A DNA stretch of 64,000 nt from Argyresthia goedartella (lineage: Eukaryota; Arthropoda; Insecta; Lepidoptera; Argyresthiidae): assembly GCA_949825045.1 (NCBI GenBank), contig OX463829.1, positions 26,382,715-26,446,714 on the forward strand, in the 5' to 3' direction. The translations under genes and the position numbers were made by a program. The notes below the pieces were generated by a model. It did no database searches, had not been told where the DNA came from, and saw nothing but the letters and a program-made list of their open reading frames with translations. Below are positions 1-11,200 of this stretch, piece after piece; position 1 is the first letter of the stretch, and each line of letters begins with the position of its first letter.

Positions 1-243
1 ACGAAACCTCACTTGCAAGGCATCAGCCTTTTTCTTTAACAGGCCATGACCCTTTTGAGCACCAGCCAGACGAGCCTTCATTAACATCTGAGCTCTAAAA
101 TAGAGAGAAAATGCATTACGAAGGAAAATGATAACACCCAAAAATTTATCCAGAAATTTAGGCCAGAAATCTAACTTGCGTAGAATAGAAATCACTACTT
201 ACCCCCGGGAGGGAAAAATCGGTAATCTATCCTTTCCCGACAT
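1..243 (-). CDS. Vha36-1: V-type proton ATPase subunit D, 5' part (two exons, runs off left edge)
   Basis: Subunit D is the central-stalk rotor subunit of the cytosolic V1 sector and couples ATP hydrolysis to proton pumping. Read on the minus strand, exon 1 is 243-203: it begins MSGKDRLPIFPSRG and ends at a GTAAGT donor. Exon 2 begins at 94 after a TTTTAG acceptor and runs in frame to base 1. The two join in phase 2 without a gap and give 45 residues. The N-terminal MSGKD..IFPSR, then AQMLMKARL and GHGLLKKKADAL, match the conserved start of this family, which is usually about 245 aa, so roughly 200 residues lie outside the window. It is divergent from the zinc-finger gene on the other strand. 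The gene symbol follows insect usage. Confidence 0.9.
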
Positions 244-847
244 GTTGATTTATGAGATTATTTAGCGAATTACTCCCTTTTCCAGGATTTTAACTCGCAA
301 TCACCTGATGACAGAAGACAAATGGTTGATAAAAAATAAATTGTCTATGGTTGGTCTTGTGATTTCCGTCAATTTTATTGACGTCAAATATCTCGTAAAT
401 TAAACGAAATTGATGAAATTTGTAAATCAAAGCAACGTAACCCGTATTTTATATTTGTAGCAAATAATTTCTGTAACAATAGTTTTTTGCACTAAAATAA
501 ATTTTAGGAAATATCTAAATTAAAAATATAATCTAAATGTATTCGTAAATGTAATGTAACTGTCGTGTCGTTTCGTATAAAAAAAACTATACCTATTCGT
601 AAATGTAATGCTACTGTCGTGTCGTTCGGCGACTCGGCAGCCAACGTCGGATTCAACGTAATTTCGGTTTGATATTTTCTAAGCAAATGTTTCGCTTCAC
701 ACATCACAGTCGTTTTATTTCAGACTACGATGGTGATGGTGTATGTTTTGTTTATTTGCATTTTTTATTGCTGTGTAATTTAAAGAATTTAGGTAAATAT
801 AATGTGATGTGTTTGTGTACAACCTGCTGTTGTATAAAAATACTGAA
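244..847. promoter_or_regulatory. Divergent intergenic region between Vha36-1 and zinc-finger gene A
   Basis: These 604 bp separate two start codons on opposite strands, so promoters for both genes and both 5' leaders should lie here. A near-identical direct repeat of about 34 bp occurs at 541-574 and 595-629 (cores CGTAAATGTAATG and CTGTCGTGTCGTT) in the half nearer gene A. No convincing TATA box stands out for either gene. The promoter role is inferred from position. Confidence 0.5.
541..629 (+). repeat. Direct repeat pair, about 34 bp, 54-bp period
   Basis: Two copies starting at 541 and 595 read the same for about 34 bases with two differences. They are separated by a short A-rich spacer. 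They may be paired regulatory elements or a chance local duplication. Confidence 0.6.
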
Positions 848-3800
848 ATGGGCTCGACAAGTGCTCTAACTTTGTGCAGAATTTGCCTCGCCGATGGAGC
901 AACTTGCCAAATATTTAGTGATGACAAATGTTACAGTGAAATTAACTCAAAACTTTCGATATGTTTTCATGAAAAGGTACATAATAGTGATAAATAACTG
1001 CATGCAGGTATTCAGTGTAAGCACTGCTACACTACCACTTTTAACACAGGGCACAGGACCGAATGTCGTGTAGTAATGAGGAGGTCTACACCCAACAGTG
1101 AGTTCCCTGACAGGTTGTTGATGATTAGGATATAACTTAGTTATGCGCTTTTGATATACCCAGGTAAAATAAGTGGTTGAATCTTCATTATCCGATAGGT
1201 TCAAATTTTATTTCTGAAACTGAATAGTTGGTCAGAGTGTCAATCAGGGGGCGGAACCGAAGAGTCTTTAACCCACTTGTTACTAGCGTTTGATAAAACG
1301 ATCAATTTTATTTCATAGGATTTTAACCTTATCTGAAAGTGTTAAAGTTCAAAATCGCGATCCAATTTTCAGAAATCCTGTAAAATCTGGTTTAATATGG
1401 TAGATAGAATGTTTTGATTCTCTCTTGTTTTTTTTATTAGTACCTAGTCTAGCCATAAATTCCGTCAAAAGCAAAATTGTGTCTTAATCATATTTAGAAA
1501 GTAAAAATTTAGCAAAATATATTCAATAATATTTATTATTTCCTATTTAGTCAGATAAACATATAAAATATTCGAAATGGCCCTCTTTTGTTAATACACA
1601 CTGCTTTAATCAATCGCTCCACACCTCTGTCATAGCATGCAAGGTTTTTGGAGGTGTAGAAGCAGCTTGCTGAAGACTGGGACACTGTGTCCGGATTGAC
1701 ATATTTTAATTTCAATGCTTTTTTTGTGACAATTCGGTCACTATAATAATATTGATGCATGAAAATTTAGTATTTTAAGATTTTGATTTTTGTACTAAAT
1801 ATACCATTTCAATGACGGGTTTTAGTTTTTTTTAGCCATTTATAGTTTTGGTAGTTCCATTTTTCTACTTATTATACTTTGAAGCTTTTTTACCTGAATG
1901 TAAAAAAGCATTATTCATGGTGTCCTAATTGTCATTAAAAAAAAAAATGTCAATTCGGACACGAAATGGTGCATCATTCTGATCTTCAAAAAAGGAAACC
2001 CACTTGACATAGGAAATTACAGACCAATTAATCTACTAGCAAACATATATAAACTATTCTCATTGATTATGCTAAGAAGAATCTTCACACAATAGATTAT
2101 TTACAAGTAAGACAAGCAGGCTTCCATTCAGGATTTTCTATGACAGATCACATCCACAACAAATAGTAGAAATACACATGGGATTCAACAAACCTCTGTA
2201 TATCCTCGTGGCCATGAGGCAGTGGCCAGTCAGCCCATTGCATAAAATGTGGGATGGTACCAAGGTATTACAAAAAAAAGTATATTTAAGGGTAATTTTA
2301 AGTATATAAAAAATATATATGATATTCATTTTATGACGTACATTAATCTAATCTAATTTAATTGTGTTTAATATTGGACTCTTTATGTTTGGAAAATAAA
2401 TAAATTATTATTATTATATTTAGCCTTTAATCAAAGCTTTTGACTCCATACGCAACAATGCCTTATGGAAAGCATTACAATCATGCAATATTGAAACTAG
2501 AAAAATAAACATCATCTCGAAAACACTGGAGGCGAAGTTCACATTGGCATTATAGTAAGACAGGGAGACCCTCTCTCACTGAAATGATTGCCTTGCTGTT
2601 TTAAAAAACATATTTGAATACATGGACTGGAAACAAAAAGGAATCAAAATAGACAAGAAATATCTAAGCTTTCTAGGTTTTCTGACGTCATAGCAATCTT
2701 CTCAGAAAACCCCAAGGAATTAGAATTATGATCCAATTAAGTGAAGAAAGTGCAAGGGTTGGCTTGGAATTAAATGCTTTAAAGACAGAAATAATTACCA
2801 ATAGCTACCATCACCCCATTCGTGTAAACAAACACATTATTGACTATGTTTATTTTGGAAAGCAAATTTCATTGAGCAAAAACAAAAACGAAGAAGAAAC
2901 AGATAGAAGAATAAACATAAATTGGAATTAGTTCTGGGCCCAAAAATTAATTCTCAAAGGTTATAGCTACAGTGTAAACAAGGGTACCAAGGGGTAATAG
3001 TGAGCAAACAGATGCTCTAGAAAATAATGAAAGAATTAAAGAGAAAATTTCAAGTTGGACAGTGAGGAATTATGGGGGCACTCATCTTTGGTTGAGCGGA
3101 GTTATAAAGAAGAAATTAGGTAAGTGAAATGGGATGGAACACTGTGGATGAGACCCAAACATCAGATGCAGGAATCGATGGCGAGGGAAGAGGTGAACAA
3201 AGAATCTGAGAAAATGAGTGGGAGATACATAAACTCAGAAAATCATCAGGAGAGATACAATATAACTCTACCATCACCCGACCAATGGGCTGAGATTCTT
3301 GGTGTGTCAGGGCCTGGAGACGTCGAGATACATCAGAGTCCTTTATTGGAATATCTGAGGCAAGAAGAGCTGAGGAATAAAATACCACGATATGCATCAC
3401 CTACATCACCACAACAAATAAAGAGATTGGTGTTAGAGCTTGATAGCAATACAGATCTGCAAGATAATGTTGACTCTCTAGAGTTAGAGACATGCTGATT
3501 AGGTGCATGAACAAATAAGTCAAGCATGTTAGAATAGTCTATAGTTAATTGTGATTTGTTTTAAGTGTGTGTTGAACTATTAGTGCAAGTGATTACTATA
3601 AGACTATTATATATGGTCATGTCCCGAGGGAAAGGCATGTTATGTAGCCATTGAGGGTAATTGTGAAATAGTGAGACTGAATAAGTCAACCTTCCTGATA
3701 CCACGTGGTGAGTCCTAACAGGTGTTATTGTAAGTACATTACAGAAGATATAGATATATACACAAAATCGACGCCAAACAAAGATGATATGGCATGGGCC

Positions 3801-6800
3801 GGATATGTCGCCCGCCTACTCGACGACAGATGGACGATAAAGACCACAAGGAGGAAAGGGCTAATAGGAAATAGATAGGTATGAAGACCATACAAACGCT
3901 GGAGCGATGACGGAGAACTAACCATTTATTAACTAATAAGAAAAAGTAACAAAGTGAGATGTAATCTTCATATATATTTTTACATTTTATTAATTGAAAC
4001 AGACATACTAAATAACTAAAAAAAATACAATCAAAATATCATCCACACACGCTTCGTCAAAATGCATTTAAATATCAATTAGAAATTATAAAATGTCAAA
4101 ACTTAAAATTAACCGAACAAACCGCCCCGTGACATTTCCGTGGATCCAATAATGCTGGCAGCATTTCCGTGCTGAACAGCCAGTGATATCCTCTGCAGTA
4201 ACAAATACTTAAATGAGCAAACAAAATTGTAAAAGATTTCATTTTTATGGAATAAAAAAGCTTATAATTAATATGATAAACAAATAAAATTCGGATACAG
4301 TCTCCCAGTAATTTGTGTCCCAGTCGTCAGCAAGCCTTAGAAGCCGCTGCTGCCAACAAGTCACGCTTTAATGACTTTTTGATGATTTTTTGATGAGCTA
4401 CAAGCTGGTTTTCTCCTTAAAACATCCCATAGTTGATGGGCTAAGATTGTAGCTGCCTGAGGGCCAATCTTCGGCGGCAATATAATCAGGCAAATTGTCC
4501 TCAAACCAGCATCGCATGGTCTGCAATTTTTATGCAAGAGATGTGTTCTGTTGGAATATCAAATGGTGCATATCGTGTCTTTCCACTTTGGCAACCTTCT
4601 CAGAGACTTCATGAGAGATGTGGACATATACTCGATGTTCTGGGCATATACACTGTGGGAGAAGAAGGGCGTAGGAACTCCCACAGATTGATTTTTAGAT
4701 GTCTTTTAAAAATTGGTTGTGCTTAACTAATATAAATGTGAAAATTTTAATTATTATGATTAATAAGCAGGAATAAATAATTACAAAATTATCAACAGCA
4801 AGGTCTGTGTTGAGCTAGATTAATCCCATACAGTTCCGTTATTTAAGTAATCTTGAACATTGTAATATCCCTTTTTGACAAAGTCGCTCTAACATGTTTT
4901 TTAAATTGCTCTAATGGCAATTTCAAAACCTAATTTTCCACGAATTCGCTCGGCATCGGCTTTAATCTATGCTAGCGTACTGGAAACTCGCGGGCAGCCT
5001 TTTTTGGGTCTATCATCGACAGACGACATCCCGGTGAACCTTTTCATAGTACAGACGTATTGTGTTCATTCATGTGATTGCAAGAGAATTTGGGACATTG
5101 AAAATGTCGACTGGATTTTGTTACACTTATGAAGCGCGATGATTGCAACACGATTCCCTCCCACCCATCTCTCCAGATGGGATTGATGCGATCAAGTAAG
5201 GGTTTTCCAGAAGACCGATTCTATTTTTAATTATCCGAATACTAAAACTTGAGACAGAAATTATAGCCAGACTAGGTACAGCATCTAATCTATATTTGTA
5301 CATTTATGTATGTATTTTTTTTAATTTTAATGCTTTTTGGTTAGGTTCATATTTGGCAATATTGTTCACTTTTCAGGTTAAAGATGAAGATGGATACCCA
5401 CGAAACATCTGTACAGCCTGCAATGAAACACTCAATTTATTATATGATTTTGTTTCAAAATACAGGAATACTACCAAAATTATTGAAAGCAGAGCTTTAA
5501 GAACCACTTATGACTCAGTAAAGAAAGAGTATGTTCATTCTGACTTTGACCATGGTAAAACTTATTTTGAGGTTGAAACAAAATACATGCAAGAAGACTC
5601 AGTAAATGATGCTTACCAACAAGATTCCGATAATAATAAAAACATAAAAAGTCTTGGGGTAGCAAACGAACAGAAAAAATCCAAGACATCTAGAAATATA
5701 AAAAAAAATAAACAAGATAAAAGTAGTATAAAGGGAAAAAAATTAACAGAGCCATTAACTGTTAAGAAAAAAACTGGAACTATCGCAAGCTCATTCCTCG
5801 AGGGATGCTTCTTATGGGATGGTGAAACCTGGAGGTATGATTTACAATTTTCATGAAATTCTAATTTGCAGGCCATCTTCTTTTAAATTAATAAACTACA
5901 GTTTAGTTTATTTCACAGCAAGTCCACGGAAACCAGAGCAAAAAGGCGTTGGAGAAAGAACCAAGAAATTCAAACGAAACAGCAGCCACCTATTAAAAAG
6001 AAGAAACTTTCCAAAGTGAAACAACCCAAGGCGCCTCTTCTCTGTGATATATGTGGAGCAAGTTTCAATCAAATAGCAAACCTCAACATTCACCGACAAG
6101 TAAAACACTTCCCGGATAACCGACCGTGTCCTCATTGCCAGTTCATTAGTACAACTGAAGCACAGCTAGAACGGCATAAACGGATGAAACATACAAAGAT
6201 AAGGGACTGCATATGCAATGAATGCGGGAAAGGATTCGCATTTCAAAGTGATCTCAATGCTCATGCGAAACTTCACCAAAGGGACAAGTATCCTAAGAAA
6301 CGATACTCGTGTAGTTATTGTGATAAGGAATATAACTCCCAGCAGTCAGTGACGATTCATGAGAGATCAGTACATACTGGTATTATTTGTTTTGTTTAAT
6401 GTTAACTTCACAATGCTGTTTAAGGTGATACAGAAAAAATGGGGTCTTTTTCAGATCCAGTTACTCCACTATAAAGTCAGACAGATTTGATTTTCGGGTT
6501 AACTTTTATTGAGTATTTGATTAAGATTCTCACTGAAGGAAAACGGGATTGTATGTTTTTTTTTCTCTCTCTCTCCTCTCTCCTTACAACAGCGTAGTTT
6601 ATTTTTAAACAATTTTTATGTGGTTTGGCGCTTCTTTATTTTAGTTTAAGTCGAGCGCATTATCTGCGCTCTCTTTTATTTCTTTTGTGGAAGTAATTAA
6701 GGATGTCACTTTCGTTTACATGAGTATTCTTTTATATATTTTTTTAAGTATCCCCTTAAACATACTCACAGTTATACCTAGTCGGTCCATAAGTTCTGTC

Positions 6801-7869
6801 ACAAATATTTTGCCGCTTAGTAAATAATACCAAGTTTATTTTTATTTAATACTGTATATGGTTTGATAGCTCATTAAATACTGATAAATTAGAACGATTA
6901 TTGGATTTAAATGCTTAAAGCCATATTACACAAATGCTAGTTTCTTCAGAGATTTTGCACTTTTTTTAACCAATCAAAAATACGGACGTGATTCACTTTA
7001 TCTTTTTTCCATGACTCTTAAAACCTTTCAAACTTACGTGAGATTTTAGTCAGAACCCTCTCTGAACCCGTTACCTTCATTTTGAAGCATAAGATAACTA
7101 AGTCTGGGTAAAACTAATTTTCATATTCACATTTTACGTAGTGTACTTGTTGCCCACAAGATCATTTTTATACGTTTTTCTGAAAACGTAAAAAGTACGT
7201 AAAGTTCTCTTTGGGAGCAGTTGGAACTGAAAGCTAACAGAAAATCAAATGCTAGTTGTTAAGCATGGTCTAAAATCGAGGTTTCAGAATAAATAAATAA
7301 AAGCTTGTTGGTTATCTGGTAGGTACACTGTTTTTTATTAAATTTGTGGTAAGTGGTATTTTTGTCAGTTGCGGCGTGTTTTGGGTTCGCGATTGTCTCA
7401 AGTTATAAGGTTTTTTGTCATATTGCGATAATCGTACAAAATGTATTGTATCGCAATTTGATTCGTATAAAATAAGCTTTTTAGTTTATTGCTGAGTTTT
7501 ATCTATCAAAAACCTTGTGACAGAACTTAAGGACAGACTAGGTATATAGACTAACCGACAAAGTTATACAGATTAATTCACAATGTTATACCTACATCTA
7601 GATTTCTTATTGCCGTTCAACTTATTTCAGGCGACAGACCGGCGGAATGCACTGTTTGCCAAAGCAGATTCTTCCACAAGACATACCTCAGAGAGCACAT
7701 GAGGATTCACACGGGCGACACACCTTACAAGTGCCCGGTGTGCGGTCGTGGATATGCACAGCTTGGCAATATGAAGAGCCATATACGAAACACGCACAAG
7801 CTATCTCATCTGGATGAAGCTTCCTTGAGCAAATTAAAGCCATCTATACTAAAGCATATGAAACCTTGA
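848..7869 (+). CDS. ZAD-C2H2 zinc-finger protein A (4 exons, 428 aa)
   Basis: Coding exons are 848-976, 5377-5834, 5919-6379 and 7631-7869; intron phases are 0, 2 and 1, every junction is GT/AG, and the stop is TGA. The N-terminus is a zinc-associated ZAD domain: Cys10 and Cys13 in exon 1 pair with Cys55 and Cys58 in exon 2, so intron 1 splits the domain. A Lys-rich linker follows, then six C2H2 fingers at about residues 238-259, 266-287, 295-315, 327-348, 356-376 and 384-405. The last two are joined by a TGEKP-like linker. ZAD-ZNF proteins are insect nuclear DNA-binding factors; ZAD mediates dimerisation. The ATG at 848 is chosen because it lies just upstream of the ZAD with matching frame in the paralogue; an in-frame ATG at 809 is possible. 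Target genes cannot be inferred. Confidence 0.88.
1984..3925 (+). mobile_element. RTE-like LINE relic, interrupted
   Basis: Frame-shifted fragments of an RTE-type reverse transcriptase are visible in order: GNYRPINLL-like (about 2005), a QAGF-like motif (about 2115), a QGDPLSL-like motif (about 2560), a degraded active-site region (about 2690), then the RTE C-terminal signature WAGYVARLLDDRW followed by a KRWSDD-like motif (about 3790-3920). About 230 bp ending in an (ATT)n run at 2190-2420, and material around 3000-3740, interrupt the order. No intact ORF remains. Confidence 0.6.
3124..3498 (+). other. Unrecognised 124-codon ORF inside the RTE relic
   Basis: An uninterrupted frame encodes a hydrophilic, acidic polypeptide with no motif I recognise. 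It lies between two parts of the RTE relic and so probably belongs to an inserted element rather than a host gene. Its length is notable in AT-rich sequence but could be chance. Confidence 0.25.
4320..4730 (-). pseudogene. Degenerate mariner (maT-like) transposase fragment
   Basis: On the minus strand a broken frame contains DNLPDYIAAEDWPSGS followed by a degraded copy of the mariner SPDLNPxDY region, where the third catalytic acidic residue should be. Several in-frame stops and shifts are present. It sits inside the inverted repeats at 1443-5276, which fits it being that element's dead transposase. Confidence 0.55.
4731..5246. other. Intron sequence, nothing recognised
   Basis: This stretch lies between the mariner fragment and the right terminal repeat. 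I see no coding motif, repeat or RNA signal in it. Confidence 0.4.
6777..7542. mobile_element. Non-autonomous maT/mariner MITE in intron 3 of gene A
   Basis: The 766-bp element has inverted termini of about 28 bp (TCCATAAGTTCTGTCACAA on the left) and TA target duplications at 6775-6776 and 7543-7544. No transposase motif is seen inside. The termini match those of the relic in intron 1, so both introns received the same family. Confidence 0.75.
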
Positions 7870-8280
7870 GTGCAAATGTTGCTATTTTCTTTTTTCTATT
7901 TTGGCGTTTTCCCCTGGGTAGCTCGACGTCGCCATTTATCATTTTCTGTCTTGCAAGGGGGGCGGCTACTAACTAACTACATAAATGTATTCCGCAGTGT
8001 CAACTGCTAGTCAACCAACGTAGAACTCAAGAACACAACGTTTTGTGTTGTGTTTACTTCTTGTATGGAAATGATGATTATATTGAGCTGAGTGTTGGAT
8101 TTTAATAAACTAAACTTTCTTTAAGATTTAGTTGTTGTGGTTGTGTGTGGTATTAGAAATTTTATTTCCTTCCAATCCGAACAAGTCTATTAGATCTATT
8201 AAATCTGCTTTTATAGGAATAATGGTACGAGCGTATATGGCTCACATCATAGTATTTGAAATTTTGCTTAAAACTACAAA
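7870..8280. other. Spacer between tandem zinc-finger genes, with poly(A) signal of gene A
   Basis: Only 411 bp separate the stop of gene A from the ATG of gene B. An AATAAA at 8104-8109 is the likely poly(A) signal of gene A, leaving about 170 bp for the promoter and leader of gene B. Such close spacing fits a local tandem duplication; readthrough transcripts are possible. Confidence 0.6.
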
Positions 8281-11200
8281 ATGGGGTCAAAAAGTTTGTG
8301 CAGAATTTGCCTCGTCAGCGGAGCAACATGCCCGATATTCGACGGTGACAAAACTGAACACGGGGTTTACTCGAAACTATCAAATTGTTTTGGTGAAAAG
8401 GTAGGTTTTTATATACATATAATGCCCCAGCTCTAAATGAAAATCCTGAACTTTCACTCAAGTTTGATAGCGCCAAAATCACAGAGATATGAGTGAATAT
8501 CCCCTAATTATCACGACTGGTGTTCGCATTAAGGGACAGCCTGTGCTCCTAGATCAGATAAGGATGGCACAGCAAAACATGCGGAGTGAGATTTGAAAAG
8601 GGAGAACAATCAGTATACCTAATGATATAAATAGTAAATCTTATTGGTTTCTAACAGGTCTATAAAATCACCCTTCATTAATTATTACAGCATAAAACAC
8701 ATTCAATGTATCAAATATTATCAATTTAATTTCCTAATTCTAACAACTTATTTTGCCAAAATTAAGTGTTTTCTACAACTCACAGTATTTAGGTCTCTTT
8801 AGCGCAACTCGAAATTTTCATTACGATTTATTGCTTGTTATTACTACCCAAGGGGACCATGCAGGGTAGTGGGATTTAAGTATTTCCTGCAGATGTTAGC
8901 AACTATTTCCCCATAGAGGTGGTGAAATGAAGGGCTAACAGTTATTATTTTTCAGATAGAAAATATTGATGGTTATCCACAAAACATTTGTGTCACATGC
9001 CACAATACAGTCAATTTAATATTTGATTTCATCACCAAATACAAGAATACCAGAAAGATCCTTGAAAGTGGTGTTCTACGGACAGCTCAAGTAGTAATCA
9101 AGAAAGAGGAAGTAGAATATAATAATGGTTATAGTGACAATGAAATATATCAAGATGTTGATGAAGAAATTTTTACCAAAAGTGAATTTGATAAGCTAGA
9201 TTTTGATGATGATGAAGAACTGGGAAAATGCTTGATAGAATTCACAAAGCCACTGCAATTGAAAACAAAGAAGATACCCAGAAAAGCAAAGGCTAAAGTA
9301 AAGGTAAAAATAAAAAAAGAAAGCGAACAGAGGAAGCGGAAAGTTCCAGAGAATGTTCGTAAAAATACTGGAAATGTAGCAAGTTCACTGCTAGAAGGAT
9401 ATTTTGCATGGGATGGTGAACAATGGTGGTAACAAACTTATAACTCTTTTTACTTAGTCTTAAGGCTATCCTTAAATTCTAATTCTGGTCAAGACAGATT
9501 CAAATTAGTTTCTGTGTAAACTTCAACCACATTAAGAAATAAGGTTATAGGGCCTTACCACAAAAAATAAACAAGTGTTCAACACTTGTTTAAAAATGAA
9601 AACATATGGGATTTGACATTTGTTTTGAGGTTAAACGCTATTTAATATTTTTTGTGGTAACACGGATAATCTTTAATTGATAGTCTTGCTAAGGTCTATC
9701 TACAACAGGTTAAAAGAGATAGTATTGTGGAAGCTATTCATAATTATTTATTTGAATAATTGTGTCTGGTGGTAGGTACAGTGATAACAGATATTCTATT
9801 TTATTCATTTTTATCATTCCTACTGCTTACAGTGCTTAGGTATTGATATTATTTATGTTGTTCATTGATCTAATTTAACAAAATGCTTTAATTTATTTCA
9901 GCCGATCTATAAACACAAAGAAAGCCAAATATACAGAAGAAGATTTAGAAATAAAGACAGGACGGCAGGGCCAAATAAAAAAAAAGCTTACAAAAGTGAA
10001 AAAGCCCAATGAGTCAAAGCTTTGCGACTTGTGCGGCCAAACTTTCAAAACGCAAGAGAAACTATCTTTACACACACGTAAAGTCCACTTTCCTCTAAAA
10101 CTCCAATGTCCACATTGCCCGAAAGTATGTCCGACCAATTTCTACCTCAAAAGGCACATTCGGAGAAAGCATGAAAAGGTCAAGGATTTTGTCTGCAGTG
10201 AATGTGGAAAGTGTTTCTGTTATAAGGCAGAACTCAATATACATACCAGAAAGGTTCACCAAAAAGAGAAGTTTCCAAAGAAAGTGTTTTCGTGCAGTTT
10301 CTGTGATAAGACATATGCGTGCCAGAAGTCAGTGACGGTGCATGAGAGATCCGTGCATACAGGTAAGCTAATTGCTCAGATGTTATATCTTAATTTCTTA
10401 AATGGGAATAATCCATACAAAATAACACAGACTACGATACTAAATAATGCGCAAAATGTCTCACAAAAGATATCTTCCTTCCTAAACTTAGAGTGATTTA
10501 TGGTGAAAGTTCGTGTTAGGGGATAACTTCTTCCCATCGACGTTTAAGCGGTTAGGCTAGATTTAAGTTTCTATTCGGCTCTCCGCACGTGGGGCTCTTA
10601 AGTCGCCGCTATACAAAATCAAACTCGAGTCGCAGTCGCTCGTCGTTACGTAGACCCATGTGCAGAGGGCCTTATGGCTCTTTCAATCACAGAGTACATT
10701 ATTCTTTCAATGTCGTGCGTATTTGTCACGCGGGACGCATGGCATAACCTATTACCTACTTATTAATATGTGCTACTTATTCTGTGGTCATCATGCGGGG
10801 TCATGGCCAGAGCGTTGCCAGCTCTGCGTACTTTTACGTAGAGCTGTCAACTTCTACGAACTTCAGTCCCAGAATCTACGTAGGTACTCTCAAGTTATAC
10901 TGAAGTTCTATACAAAGTGTACTGTACCCAAAACTTTTGCTGTTGAGTGTATTTTAAAATAAGAAAAGGCGATTCGTCTCATATGTTTTCTTTATTGGCT
11001 CAATTTGCGCAAATTTCATTAACATTGCCACATAGCAGTGCAAATGTCGAGCGTCTGTTACCATAAATTTGATGAAAACCAATAACTTTCCGCTGAAACA
11101 CTAACAGGCTTAATTTTCACGAAGTGGTAAAAAACAGAAGCATACGCAGGAACATATTAGACATTTTGATAAAAATAAGTATCAATTAAATTCGTGAAAA

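Larger units (their letters stand above)
1443..5276. mobile_element. maT/mariner-like DNA transposon relic filling intron 1 of gene A
   Basis: The left end (CCTAGTCTAGCCATAAATTC) and right end are inverted repeats of about 25 bp with several mismatches, each abutting a TA dinucleotide (1441-1442 and 5277-5278). A degraded mariner transposase lies inside on the minus strand, and an RTE LINE relic and other sequence are nested within. The termini resemble those of the shorter element at 6777-7542. The 3.8-kb span is far larger than a mariner because of the nested inserts. Confidence 0.6.

Noticed and set aside
3124..3498. 124-codon ORF as an extra exon of zinc-finger gene A
   Set aside because: No matching exon exists in the paralogue, and exon 1 joins exon 2 in phase 0 across the ZAD domain without it.
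848..8400. One long gene joining ZNF A and ZNF B exons
   Set aside because: Gene A has its own stop and an AATAAA at 8104, and gene B starts with its own ZAD exon.
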